Assembly: GCF_030035675.1 (NCBI RefSeq)
Contig: NC_084482.1
Span: 220,123,943-220,187,942, forward strand
Reading direction: 5' to 3'
Length of the DNA stretch: 64,000 bases
DNA from: Rhineura floridana
Taxonomy: Eukaryota; Chordata; Lepidosauria; Squamata; Rhineuridae
Shown: positions 43,009 to 52,787 of the stretch, in pieces
How positions within the stretch are numbered: the first letter of the stretch is position 1
Layout: each line of letters opens with the position of its first letter
Notes under the pieces: generated by a model
The model's input: the letters and a program-made list of their open reading frames with translations, nothing else
Told to the model about the DNA's origin: nothing
Databases searched by the model: none
Program-made: the position numbers and the translations under genes

Positions 43009-43545
43009 CTATAGTCAGCGAGGATTTTTCACATTCCGCAATGTTAAATGGAAAATATCCCCCCGTGTCATTCTGAGGCTTCCCATAAGCTCATTTCAAA
43101 ACAAAACCTTACAAAACGTATAGTTCTGAACTCAAAAACGCTTGCTTAACAAACTTCTAATTTTCATGGCGATACACAAAACAGTCAGAGAGAATCGAGG
43201 GTTCAAAGTGTAAAAAGAGAGAGAGAAACCTCAGAGCCCTTTTGGACTTTTTTTCTGCGAGTTCTCATAATCTGTTGAAATTCATTAAAAATCAGCCATG
43301 TTCACAGAGTACCTGTAATCCTAATACTGACATTGCCAACTGACCTTCATCTACTGCAGTATAAAAGTTAAAAAAAATGCCTGGCTGATCTTTAATTAAT
43401 TTAAGACATTTTGTCTGGAAGCCTATGATAATGCGGGGCATGCTCAGTAAGGACCAACTGTCAGTGTTCTAAAAGCCTCACAGCTGCTGGGCGTGGCTAA
43501 TCAGAGGGCCACACCCACACCAGACTTGATTTCACTTGAGACACT
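43009..43545. other. Intergenic, nothing recognised
   Basis: No coding homology or repeat identified. Confidence 0.5.
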
Positions 43546-43738
43546 CATGGCTTCCCCCAGAGAATCCTGGGAAGTGTAGTTTGTGCAGGGTGCTGAAAGG
43601 AGACTCCTATTCCCCTGAGAGAATGGTTAACAGTCAGCCACTCTGATTGAAAGTCTGTGAGAGGAACAGGGCGTGTCCTAGCAACTCTCAGAACCCTCCA
43701 CTAACTACACATCCCAGGATTCTTTGAGAGAAGCCATG
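43546..43738. mobile_element. hAT-like MITE
   Basis: 193 bases with terminal inverted repeats of about 36 bases: CATGGCTTCCCCCAGAGAAT continuing CCTGGGAAGTGTAGTTT, against the reversed right end CATGGCTTCTCTCAAAGAAT continuing CCTGGGATGTGTAGTT. Non-coding. Confidence 0.8.
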
Positions 43739-43774
43739 ATTGGCTTTGAGCCATGGCTTAGAGAGAGAAGCCGT

Positions 43775-43917
43775 CATAAATTGTTTTAAATTGTTTTTAA
43801 AAGATGTGTTTTTAAATTTGTATATTTGTTTTTAATGTTTTTAGTTATTGTAAACCGCCCAGAGATCTTCCACTATGGGGCGGTATATAAATACACTAAA
43901 TAAATAGATAAATAAAT
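43775..43917 (+). mobile_element. L2-like LINE 3' tail
   Basis: A T-rich 3' UTR, then AAACCGCCCAGAGATCTTCC, GGGGCGGTATATAAATAC and an AAATA tail. Confidence 0.75.
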
Positions 43918-44649
43918 AATGATTGTCCAAAGTGTAATAGAGGCCTGGTGTAGATGTGGCCAGGGACTGCTTTGTTTTAAATTTGGGTGGGAGGTAGGGT
44001 TGCCAGGTTCAGGGCCTGAGACTGATCCTGTATCTTTAGGAGAAGAGAAAGTCAGCCAAGTGCAGGTGTTTTTGCAACATTGTAATGGGAAAAACCACAA
44101 GGTAGAATTCTGCCTTCCCCCTGCCCAACTGTGAAAGATACAGAAGACGTCTTGGTTGGCAGGCCCAGCCTGGTCAGTTTTACCTATCCTAATCATGATT
44201 GCATAGGAGTATATCCGATTCAACTCAATAAGCATACAAATGATCAGACCTGCCTTTTCCCTCCTTCCCCTTTCCTCTCCCTTTCTCCTCCCCTCTTCCT
44301 TCTTCGCTTGGGGAATAAAACTAGAGTCTTCCTGTCTATGCTGGAAGCAACATTGATTTTAATACACATGAGCTCAGACTGCTTAATAAAACAACATCTC
44401 ACTCTTCTGAAGTGCATTTCCATGTGCGATGACTGAACAGCAACAATGTAAGTTGGTGGCAGAAGAATTTGGAAAGGGGTTCAGGAAAAGACAGATGAAG
44501 TAAATCTTTTCCTGTAACATCTAATTTTTTAACAGCCCTATGATTGCCAGTTTATGATTTTAATTTGATGAAGGACTATTTACATTCTGTTTAACAGCTC
44601 TTGTTGCAACAATTCCACAGGTTTTAGTTTCATCTCCCCTCCCCATTTA
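43918..44649. other. Intergenic with one dispersed repeat
   Basis: 43,993-44,160 (GGTTGCCAGGTTCAGGGCCT and following) looks like a dispersed squamate repeat; otherwise nothing recognised. Confidence 0.45.
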
Positions 44650-45672
44650 TTTCATTTATTTATTTATTTATTTAAGCTTATATACCGCCCGACTAGCAAC
44701 AGCTCTCTGGGCGGTGAACATTAAAAATACAATAAAAATAACACAAAACTGTACAGTCTAAAATCAAAATATAATAATTTAGAATTAACAGGAATTAAAA
44801 TGCCTCAGAGAAGAGAAAGGTTTTAACCTGGCACCGAAAAGATGATAGTGTCGGCGCCAGGCGCACCTCCTCGAGGAGACCATTCCATAGTTCGGGGGCC
44901 ACCACTGAGAAGGCCCTAGATCTTGTCACCACTCTCCGGGCTTCCCTATCAGTCAGAACCCGGAGGAGGGCCTTCGTAGTAGACCGTAGTGTACGGGCCG
45001 GTTCATATCGGGAGAGGCGTTCCGACAGATATCGTGGTCCCGCGCCATATAAGGCTTTATAGGTAAGTACCAACACTTTGAATCTGGCCCGGAAGCATAT
45101 TGGAAGCCAGTGCAAACGGGCTAGCACAGGTGTTATATGCTCAGACCGCTTAGTTCTTGTTAGCAGTCTGGCCGCCGCATTTTGCACTAGCTGTAGCTTC
45201 CGAATCGTCTTCAAAGGTAGCCCTACGTAAAGCGCATTGCAGTAGTCCAGACGCGAGGTTACCATAGCATGTACCACTGATGAGAGGTCCTCCTTACTCA
45301 GATAGGGATATAGCTGGGCTACCAACCGAAGTTGGTAGAACGCATTCCGTGCCACCGAGGCTACATGAGCCTCAAGTGTGAGGGAAGAGTCTAAGATGAC
45401 TCCCAGACTATGCACCTGTTCCTTTAGGGGGAGTGTAACCCCATCCAGGACTTGGTATATATCCACCATCCGATCAGAGAAACCATCCACCAACAGCATC
45501 TCAGTCTTGTCAGGATTGAGTCTCAGTTTGTTAGTTCTCATCCGGTCCATTGTCGCAGCCAGGCAACGGTTCAGCACGTCAACTGCCTCACCCGAAGAAG
45601 ATGTAAAGGAGAAGTAGAACTGCGTGTCATCAGCATACTGATGACAACGCACTCCAAAACTCCTGATGACCG
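44650..45672 (-). mobile_element. L2-like LINE, 3' half
   Basis: An ATTT tail at 44,650, then AAGCTTATATACCGCCCGAC (reversed 3' UTR), then coding sequence to the Gmr1-like insertion at 45,673. The RT continues on the other side (51,862-52,281). The target duplication GACCG is at 45,668-45,672. Confidence 0.9.
44795..45652 (-). pseudogene. L2-like RT C-terminal half (interrupted)
   Basis: A 285-residue open stretch from the catalytic HQYADDTQFYF to the normal C terminus KTFLFSEAF, including NKLRLNPDKTEMLLVDGF and RLDYCNALYVGLPLKTIRKL. It is close to the homologous part of the L2 at 7,125-8,663. It is cut off from its N-terminal half by the LTR element. Confidence 0.85.
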
Positions 45673-46339
45673 TGTGATGCGTCCTTCCCTGGCTCTCCCT
45701 GTCAGGTTCCTACCTGCTCGTGGTTACTGCCTGTCTCTAGGCACCACCAGGGACTCCACCAGTCCGGACCGCACTCTCTTATGGTTTACCTATCCGCTCT
45801 AGCACAGATCTCAACAGATCCCCCTGCTAGGCAACCACCAGTAACGTCCCAAAACTAGTATTCCCAGAGACTCTGAATACTGGTATTGTTATTCTCTTCA
45901 CCGCTGCCACCATTTGTTACAGTTCCCCTTCAGCCTTGGTCATTACCTTACCCTCCCTTCTGGTCTGTGAAACCCCAGCCAAGGATCAGGCCTTTGGTAA
46001 ACCAAATTAAGTATTTATTAAAGATAACAAAGCTAACAAGATTAACAAGATTTCTTCTTAAGGCACATAAGCATATGGTTTTACTCAATACTAATCCGAA
46101 CTCCACCTCCCTCCTGGCAAACAACTCTCTCAAACCCCACCAAGCAATCCACTCAGTTCTCTTCTCCCCCCCCCGATTCCACTCTCACTCTTCCTTTTAT
46201 ACTGTCAGCCATTTTAAACACTCAGCCAATCATCTCGCATTCTACTGCCCATTCACTCCCCTCCTCTTTCACTCCACTTACCATGTATCTTCTAAAACAA
46301 CAACACTTACCATATATACATTAATATAGGAACATCACA
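45673..46339 (-). repeat. 3' LTR of the Gmr1-like element
   Basis: 667 bases, TG...CA, next to the polypurine tract (46,340-46,352 on plus as TTTCTCCCCCCTT). Confidence 0.9.
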
Positions 46340-49300
46340 TTTCTCCCCCCTTAAACAACAGCAGAGTATTATTCCTGTTCCAGGATTTATACGTCGCATT
46401 AACAAATAAAAGTCTCTATGGGGAAAATGTCTTTCTTTGTTCCTCTGTCTGGTCACGTCCACTTGCCTGGAAAGTCCATCGGCCAGTACATTGTCCTTGC
46501 CTTTTATGAACTGGAAGTCCACCTGATAGTCCTGTAGGGCCCAGGACCACCTCTGCAGCATAGTGTTATGGTTTTTCATAGTCTGCAACCATAACAAGGC
46601 CCGATGATCCGTAGTCACTGTGAATCTTCGTCCCCACACGTATGGGCGCAACTTGTTCAGTCCCCACACGACCGCTAGGCACTCCTTCTGGACTGACAAA
46701 TAGTTTTTCTCCCTCGGCGTCAGCTTGCGACTCAGGTACGCCACTGGATGTCTGGTGCCTTCTCTCTCCTGTAGCAAGACGACTCCCAGCGCCAGGTCCG
46801 ACGCATCTGTAGCCACGATGAATGGTTTCTCATAGTCTGGTGCTATTAATATGGGTCCTTGGCACAAGGCTTGCTTCAGTAGATCAAAAGCCTTCTGACA
46901 TTCATCCGTCCATACCACACGCTCAGAACACTTCTTCTTTGTTAATTCATGCAAGGGGGTTGCTATTTCCCCAAAATTTCTCACAAACTTCCTATAAAAT
47001 CCAGCCACACCCAGAAATGCCCTTACTTGTTTTTTGGTTAAGGGGATCGGCCACGCTTGTATTGCCTCCACCTTGCTCCATAAGGGGGTGATTTTCCCAC
47101 TCCCCACCTTATGTCCTAAATAGATTACTTCCTTTAGTCCAAACTGGCATTTCTTAGCTTTTATTGTGAGGCCTGCTTTTCTTAAGGCCTCCAATACTGT
47201 TGTCAGGTGTTGGACATGCTCAGGCACCGACTTGCTAAAAATGGCCACGTCATCGATATAGACCACTGCAAAATCTGACATGCCTCGCAACACAGTATTG
47301 ATTAGCCTCTGAAATGAACTTGGTGAGTTCCTTAGTCCCATGGGTAAGGTCACAAACTCATATAACCCATCTGGTGTACTGAAGGCAGTTTTGGCTCTGG
47401 ATTGCTCGTCTAGTTCCATTTGCCAAAATCCTTTACAGAGATCTAGTGTAGAGATAATGGTTGCTGCCCCCAATAACTCTAACATAGCGTCTACCCTAGG
47501 CATAGGATACGCATCTGGGACAGTAATTTTATTGATTAGCCGATAATCAATGCAAAACCTTGTCGTTCCATCTTTTTTCGGAACCAGGACAATACTTGAG
47601 GCCCAGGGACTGATGGATTCCCTGATCACTCCTAATTCCAGCGTCTCTTCCACCTCCTTTTTGTTCTCATTCAAAACTTTCCCATTCACACGGTACGGAA
47701 CAGATCTGATTGGGGCATGATCTCCAGTATCAATGGAATGTATAACTATACTGGTTCGGCCAGGTTTGTTGCTAAAGAGGTTCCTATAGGTTTTCAAAAC
47801 TCTCAGAATCTCTTCTTTTACTTCTTCCTCTACCTCCTCTGACCATTCCACTTGATCTACCCCTCCTTTGTCTTTGCTTTCCTGTACCAAATCTAGAAGT
47901 TCAGGCCCACTTCCCTCAGGGAATAAGGTAACTTGCAACACCTTTGCATCCCTGGTATGATAAGCCTTTAACTTATTTACATGAACCACTTTGCTTTTGT
48001 TTAATTGGTCTGTGGTGATTACATACGTCACTGTGTCAAGCCTTTCTCTGATGGTATATGGTCCTTCCCAGTTAGCCTGTAATTTGTCATGTTTCCTGGG
48101 TATGAACACCATAACCATATCTCCCACATCATACACACGTTCTCTGGCTGTTCTGTCATACCAGTAACTTTGCTTCTCCTGTGCATGACTCAAATTCTCT
48201 TTCACTACTTCCATCATTGATGTCAATTTATTGCGGAATTCCAATACAAAATCTACTACAGAAGTTTTGGACTCTCCCAGAGTTCCTTCCCATGAATTTT
48301 TTAGCAGTTCCAAAGGTCCCCTCACTTTTCTAGTAAACATTAGTTCAAAGGGTGAGAAGCCTGTTGAGTCCTGAGGGACTTCTCTGTATGCAAATAAGAA
48401 GCATCCCAAATGTTCATCCCAGTCTTGTGGGTGATCTTGAACATAGCTTCTTATCATGCCCTTCAAAACTCCATTAAATCTCTCAGTTAGCCCATTAGTG
48501 GCGGCATGGTAAGTAGTGGTCTTTAGATGTTTTAGACCACAACATTTCCACATACATTGCATCACTTCTCCCATGAATACACTGCCTTGATCTGTCAGCA
48601 CTTCATGAGGGAAACCCAGCCTCATAAAGATTTTTAATAAAGCCTCTGCCACTACAGGGGCTTCTACAGATCTCAGTGCTTCTGCGTCTGGGTACCTGGT
48701 GGCAAAATCCACCACCACCACTAGATATTTCTTGCCATGCCTTGTGGGTTTGGAAAAAGGGCCCACCAAATCTATTCCCACTCTATAAAAGGGTTGTCCA
48801 ATTATAGGAAGGGGCTTTAAGGGTGCCTTGGTCTTTACTCCATTCTTTCCCACCTTTTGGCATATTCCACAAGATAGACAATGTTGTTTTACATCTTTGG
48901 AGATATCTGACCAATAATAATGTGCAGCCAATCTCCTCTTGGTCTTTTTTATTCCCAGATGTCCTGCACATGGGACATCGTGGGCTACCTCTAGCAATCT
49001 GGTTCTGTATTTGCTAGGTACTATCAATTGCTTCACTGGTTCACATTCATCCTTTCTCTCAGCAGGCATCCACAGTCTATATAAAATCCCATTCTCACAC
49101 ACAACTTGATTCCTCAGTTTGTCAGTGAAAGGAATCTGTTGGGTCAGGGCTTGTTCCTTTATCTGCTTCAAACTTATATCTTTATGCAGCTCTTCCCTGA
49201 ATTGCTCTGCTTCTTCCCCAGAGACCACTTGATACAGTCTGTCTCCTTCACCAGGCCTGCTAGTGGTTGCTATGGTGACCTGAGGCTGGCTAACAGATTC

Positions 49301-49744
49301 CACCCTGTTTGTTTCAGCCCCCCTTAATATGGCTTCTTTTTCTCTGCCAATTTGCTGTCTGGTCACTACATAGATCTTTCCTTGGGCGCCCATTACATCC
49401 CTTCCCAGTATTGCTGGTTCTTGTTGCTGGGCATTAATGCCTACTTTATATTGGCCCTCTCGGCCTCTCCAAGTCATTTCCACCAGGGCCACAGGCAAAC
49501 TTTCTGGTTGACCTCTCACTCCTTGGATAGTCACAGTTTCCTGAGGTAATATTACCTCAGATTTTATTAAATCTGGCCTCAGTAATGTCTGAGCGGCACC
49601 AGTATCAAGCAATGCCCAATAATTTGCCCCTTGTACACTCACTTCCTCTCTCAGACTTGAATCAAGGTCTGTTACTTCTGTCCAGTTTATCTGGCAGAAC
49701 TGAACCTTTTTCGCTGTTTCTAAAGCCTTGGGCTCTGTTTTCAC
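46307..49744 (-). CDS. Gmr1-like Pol: protease-integrase-RT-RNase H (fossil)
   Basis: A long frame of about 1,145 residues. In order: retropepsin core LLDTGAAQTLL (about 49,610), integrase zinc-binding region (GHLGIKKTKRR...CLSCGICQK, about 48,980-48,850), integrase core GIDLVGPFSKP (about 48,775) with LTDQGSVFMG and AATNGLTERFN, then RT with FCIDYRLINK, LDLCKGFWQMEL and VYIDDVAIFSK (about 47,260), then RNase H with IVATDASDLALG (about 46,810) and TTDHRALLWL. The frame runs a few codons into the 3' LTR. The integrase lies before the RT, unlike ordinary gypsy elements. Confidence 0.92.
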   Translation of the reverse strand: MKTEPKALETAKKVQFCQINWTEVTDLDSSLREEVSVQGANYWALLDTGAAQTLLRPDLIKSEVILPQETVTIQGVRGQPESLPVALVEMTWRGREGQYKVGINAQQQEPAILGRDVMGAQGKIYVVTRQQIGREKEAILRGAETNRVESVSQPQVTIATTSRPGEGDRLYQVVSGEEAEQFREELHKDISLKQIKEQALTQQIPFTDKLRNQVVCENGILYRLWMPAERKDECEPVKQLIVPSKYRTRLLEVAHDVPCAGHLGIKKTKRRLAAHYYWSDISKDVKQHCLSCGICQKVGKNGVKTKAPLKPLPIIGQPFYRVGIDLVGPFSKPTRHGKKYLVVVVDFATRYPDAEALRSVEAPVVAEALLKIFMRLGFPHEVLTDQGSVFMGEVMQCMWKCCGLKHLKTTTYHAATNGLTERFNGVLKGMIRSYVQDHPQDWDEHLGCFLFAYREVPQDSTGFSPFELMFTRKVRGPLELLKNSWEGTLGESKTSVVDFVLEFRNKLTSMMEVVKENLSHAQEKQSYWYDRTARERVYDVGDMVMVFIPRKHDKLQANWEGPYTIRERLDTVTYVITTDQLNKSKVVHVNKLKAYHTRDAKVLQVTLFPEGSGPELLDLVQESKDKGGVDQVEWSEEVEEEVKEEILRVLKTYRNLFSNKPGRTSIVIHSIDTGDHAPIRSVPYRVNGKVLNENKKEVEETLELGVIRESISPWASSIVLVPKKDGTTRFCIDYRLINKITVPDAYPMPRVDAMLELLGAATIISTLDLCKGFWQMELDEQSRAKTAFSTPDGLYEFVTLPMGLRNSPSSFQRLINTVLRGMSDFAVVYIDDVAIFSKSVPEHVQHLTTVLEALRKAGLTIKAKKCQFGLKEVIYLGHKVGSGKITPLWSKVEAIQAWPIPLTKKQVRAFLGVAGFYRKFVRNFGEIATPLHELTKKKCSERVVWTDECQKAFDLLKQALCQGPILIAPDYEKPFIVATDASDLALGVVLLQEREGTRHPVAYLSRKLTPREKNYLSVQKECLAVVWGLNKLRPYVWGRRFTVTTDHRALLWLQTMKNHNTMLQRWSWALQDYQVDFQFIKGKDNVLADGLSRQVDVTRQRNKERHFPHRDFYLLMRRINPGTGIILCCCLRGEKCDVPILMYIW

Positions 49745-49906
49745 TGCCCTTGTCTGAGCAGGATTACTACTGGGGTTGGCAACCTCACATTGAAAACGTA
49801 GGTGCCCTGGTCTACCACATTTCTAGCATAATTTCTCCTCACTTTTAGGGTACACAGATCCACTCTGGGGTGTCCTGTGCCCTTCAGATTTTAATGGAGG
49901 ACTCAC

Positions 49907-50977
49907 TCATTGTGGTACCACATCCCTTCTGCAAGCATTATATGGTTTGGGTTTAAAATCTCTTGATGTTTTCCCCACCCAGCCAGTTCTATTGGAGGCG
50001 AAGTGATCCGCCATCTCTGCGGCCTCCTGCACCAATGTAGGGGAACGGTCTTTGACCAGGAGCCTTATTTCTGGTGGTAACTGATGGTATAATTGATCCA
50101 GTATCATGAGGTTTTTCACCTCCTCCACAGACTGAGCTTTGGCACTACTCATCCACTTTCCAAATATATCCATCAATTTTGCTCCCAGTTCCACAAAAGA
50201 CCTCCCTGTCTGTATCTGGCAATTTCTGACAAGCTTTCTAAAATAATCAGGCCCCAGTCTGAATCTTTTAAACACTGCTTCCTTGAATTCAGCATAGGTG
50301 ACGGGCCTGTCTGAGGGGAAATATTGGTATACCTCAGCCAATTCCCCTTTAATCAGATTTGATAAATACTGCATGTATTTATCTTCAGGTAGCCCCCACA
50401 ACTGAGCTGCTTTTTCAAAGGTGCTGAGGTAAATTTGAGGATCTTGACCAGGCTCATAGACAGCAAAGTCCTTTGGAGTAATTTTTATTTTTGCTCCATC
50501 TCTGTCATTCCTTGCCTCCTCAGAGTGAAATTTCTCTCTACCAAATTTTAACTTTTCTACTTGTAATTCGGCATCCACTGCTCGTTGCTTCTCCCTCTCC
50601 TCAAACCCCATTCTCATTCTCTCAGTTTCCATCTTCAACTTCTCAGCTTCCAACTCTCGCTGTTTATCTTTTTCCTCAGCCTCAAAGACCCGCTGCTTTT
50701 CTTTCTCATCAGCCTCCCTCCTCAATCTTTCAGTTTCCAACTCATGCTCCCATCTTAACTTCTCTCTCAAATACTCTATATAAGCGGGATTGGTTGAGTA
50801 TCCTTCTGGGGTCTCTTCTCTGACAGGTTGTTTTTGCTGGGCAGTTGCAAATCCTATTAGTGCTACCCTCAATTCATCTACCCCTTTACCCTCGTGAGGT
50901 AAATTGAATGTTACGCACTTCTCCACCAGCTCCTCTCCTTTCATTTTTATATATTCAGCCATGGTGTTTGAGTTCAC
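49907..50977 (-). CDS. Gmr1-like Gag with coiled coil and SCAN-like capsid segment (fossil)
   Basis: A frame of about 356 residues. The N-terminal part is followed by a long charged helix rich in E, K and R (about residues 75-145, e.g. EEKDKQRELEAEKLKMETER). A capsid-like part follows from VYEPGQDPQIYLSTFEKAAQ, then FKRFRLGPDYFRKLVRNCQI, LGAKLMDIFGKWM, EEVKNLMILDQLYHQLPPEI and AAEMADHF. That helix order and the L-LDQ-Y-QLP-EIR pattern resemble the SCAN domain of vertebrate zinc-finger proteins. The knuckle region lies just downstream of this frame. The first 664 bases of the window encode the same N-terminal part. Confidence 0.85.
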   Translation of the reverse strand: MNSNTMAEYIKMKGEELVEKCVTFNLPHEGKGVDELRVALIGFATAQQKQPVREETPEGYSTNPAYIEYLREKLRWEHELETERLRREADEKEKQRVFEAEEKDKQRELEAEKLKMETERMRMGFEEREKQRAVDAELQVEKLKFGREKFHSEEARNDRDGAKIKITPKDFAVYEPGQDPQIYLSTFEKAAQLWGLPEDKYMQYLSNLIKGELAEVYQYFPSDRPVTYAEFKEAVFKRFRLGPDYFRKLVRNCQIQTGRSFVELGAKLMDIFGKWMSSAKAQSVEEVKNLMILDQLYHQLPPEIRLLVKDRSPTLVQEAAEMADHFASNRTGWVGKTSRDFKPKPYNACRRDVVPQ

Positions 50978-51195
50978 TCACTCTTTGCCACACACTCTTT
51001 GCCAGTCACTCTCACAAGAAATCTTGTTTTGTTATTTCTGTTTGCCACACCACTGTTCTGGATTCTCTAGTATTCGTATCTGGATTCTCTGTTGTTCGTA
51101 TCCCACCGCTACTGACACCACCTGTGACGTAGTCTCCTTTGTCACCACGTGTCTTTGGGAATCTCTTTGGTTCGTATCCCACCGCTACTGCCACA

Positions 51196-51861
51196 TGTGA
51201 TGCTTCCTTCCCTGGCTCTCCCTGTCAGGTTCCTACCTGCTCGTGGTTACTGCCTGTCTCTAGGCACCACCAGGGACTCCACCAGTCCGGACCGCACTCT
51301 CTTATGGTTTACCTATCCGCTCTAGCACAGATCTCAACAGATCCCCCTGCTAGGCAACCACCAGTAACGTCCCAAAACTAGTATTCCCAGAGACTCTGAA
51401 TACTGGTATTGTTATTCTCTTCACCGCTGCCACCATTTGTTACAGTTCCCCTTCAGCCTTGGTCATTACCTCACCCTCCCTTCTGGTCTGTGAAACCCCA
51501 GCCAAGGATCAGGCCTTTGGTAAACCAAATTAAGTATTTATTAAAGATAACAAAGCTAACAAGATTAACAAGATTTCTTCTTAAGGCACATAAGCATATG
51601 GTTTTACTCAATACTAATCCGAACTCCACCTCCCTCCTGGCAAACAACTCTCTAAAACCCCACCAAGCAATCCACTCAGTTCTCTTCTCCCCCCCGATTC
51701 CACTCTCACTCTTCCTTTTATACATTCAGCCATTTTAAACACTCAGCCAATCATCTCGCATTCTACTGCCCATTCACTCCCCCTCCTCTTTCACTCCACT
51801 TACCATGTATCTTCTAAAACAACAACACTTACCATATATACATTAATATAGGAACATCACA
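51196..51861 (-). repeat. 5' LTR of the Gmr1-like element
   Basis: 666 bases, about 98.8% identical by eye to the 3' LTR. It is also the source of the duplicated LTR at 883-1,549. Confidence 0.9.
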
Positions 51862-52281
51862 GACCGCCCCCAGCGGCTTCATATAAATGTTAAAAAGCAT
51901 GGGAGACAGAACCGAACCCTGCAGGACCCCACATTGGAGAACCCACGGTGTCGAGCAATGTTCCCCAAGCACTATCTTCTGGAGACGACCCGCTAAGTAG
52001 GAGCGGAACCACTGCCAAGCAGTGCCTCCAACTCCCAACTCCGCAAGCCTCTCCAGAAGGATACCATGGTCGATGGTATCAAAAGCCACTGAGAGGTCAA
52101 GGAGAATCAACAGAGTTACACTCCCTCTGTCTCTCTCCCGACATAGGTCATCAAACAGGGCGACCAAGGCAGTCTCAGTGCCAAAACCAGGCCTGAACCC
52201 CGATTGAAATGGATCTAGATAATCGGTTTCATCCAATAGCGCCTGGAGCTGGTCAGCAACCACACGTTCCAGGATCTTGCC
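51862..52281 (-). mobile_element. L2-like LINE, 5' half of the split copy
   Basis: Continues the L2 from 45,672 across the LTR element (GACCG repeated at 51,862-51,866). It encodes the RT finger/palm part LLDLSVAFDTIDHG and FRPGFGTETALVAL, and ends 5'-truncated at about 52,281. Confidence 0.88.
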
Positions 52282-52589
52282 ACATGTAATTAATTACTTG
52301 GACATTTTTCCAGATTCTATCATCCAGTGGCAAAGAACTTGCCAATTGCCTGTTGTTGTTTTATTCCTCTCTGTAAAAATGTTTCAGAAAATGATGATTA
52401 AGACTAGCTTGCTAAATCTCTTGACTGACATATATTGTAAATCAGAAGAGCATTTTAGGTATGGCTTTCCAGAGAAACACTAGAATGCAGAACTAATCCT
52501 CAGCCTTAGCCAGGATTGACAACTAACTAAAAAAGCTACCTGGCCTGCTCTTATTTGCAACTGTTGAGAAACAATGGAAATATCTCAAT
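52282..52589. other. Unassigned spacer (right copy)
   Basis: Same as 1,970-2,294 but 17 bases shorter. Confidence 0.6.
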
Positions 52590-52691
52590 ATGTTTAGCCT
52601 GGAGAAGAGACTGTTAAAGGGAGATGTGACAGTTGTCTTCAAGGGCTGTGATGTAGAGGATGGAGCATGTTTGTCCTCTGTCACTCAAGAG
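52590..52691 (+). mobile_element. CR1 LINE fragment (right copy)
   Basis: Duplicate of 2,295-2,396, ending in CACTCAAGAG before the LINE. The other half resumes at 60,985. Confidence 0.8.
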
Positions 52692-52735
52692 CTTTACTTT
52701 ACTTTACTTTACTTTTTTTCCCCAGCCAAACTAAA

Positions 52736-52787
52736 ATGGTTGCACTCCTGCTTGTCCTGTTGGGAGCCTTCCGGTTTATTGCTTCCG
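52736..52787 (+). CDS. Candidate class I leader exon, right copy (uncertain)
   Basis: Identical in sequence and context to 2,441-2,492. It could serve gene C (alpha1 at 62,971) if it is a leader at all; the same caution about LINE 5' sequence applies. Confidence 0.33.

Larger units (their letters stand above)
45673..51861 (-). mobile_element. Gmr1-like Ty3/gypsy LTR retrotransposon, nearly whole
   Basis: A 6,189-base fossil element with LTRs at 45,673-46,339 and 51,196-51,861 and the target duplication GACCG on both sides (45,668-45,672 and 51,862-51,866). On the minus strand: 5' LTR, tRNA-Leu-like primer-binding stretch at about 51,171-51,194, gag (50,977-49,907), a zinc-knuckle stretch (about 49,780-49,850), pol (49,744-46,307), polypurine tract AAGGGGGGAGAAA, 3' LTR. 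Pol order is protease, integrase, RT, RNase H, the hallmark of Gmr1-type gypsy elements. The LTRs differ at only about eight sites in 666, so it is young. It looks nearly whole, with few or no breaks in the two long frames. Confidence 0.92.
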
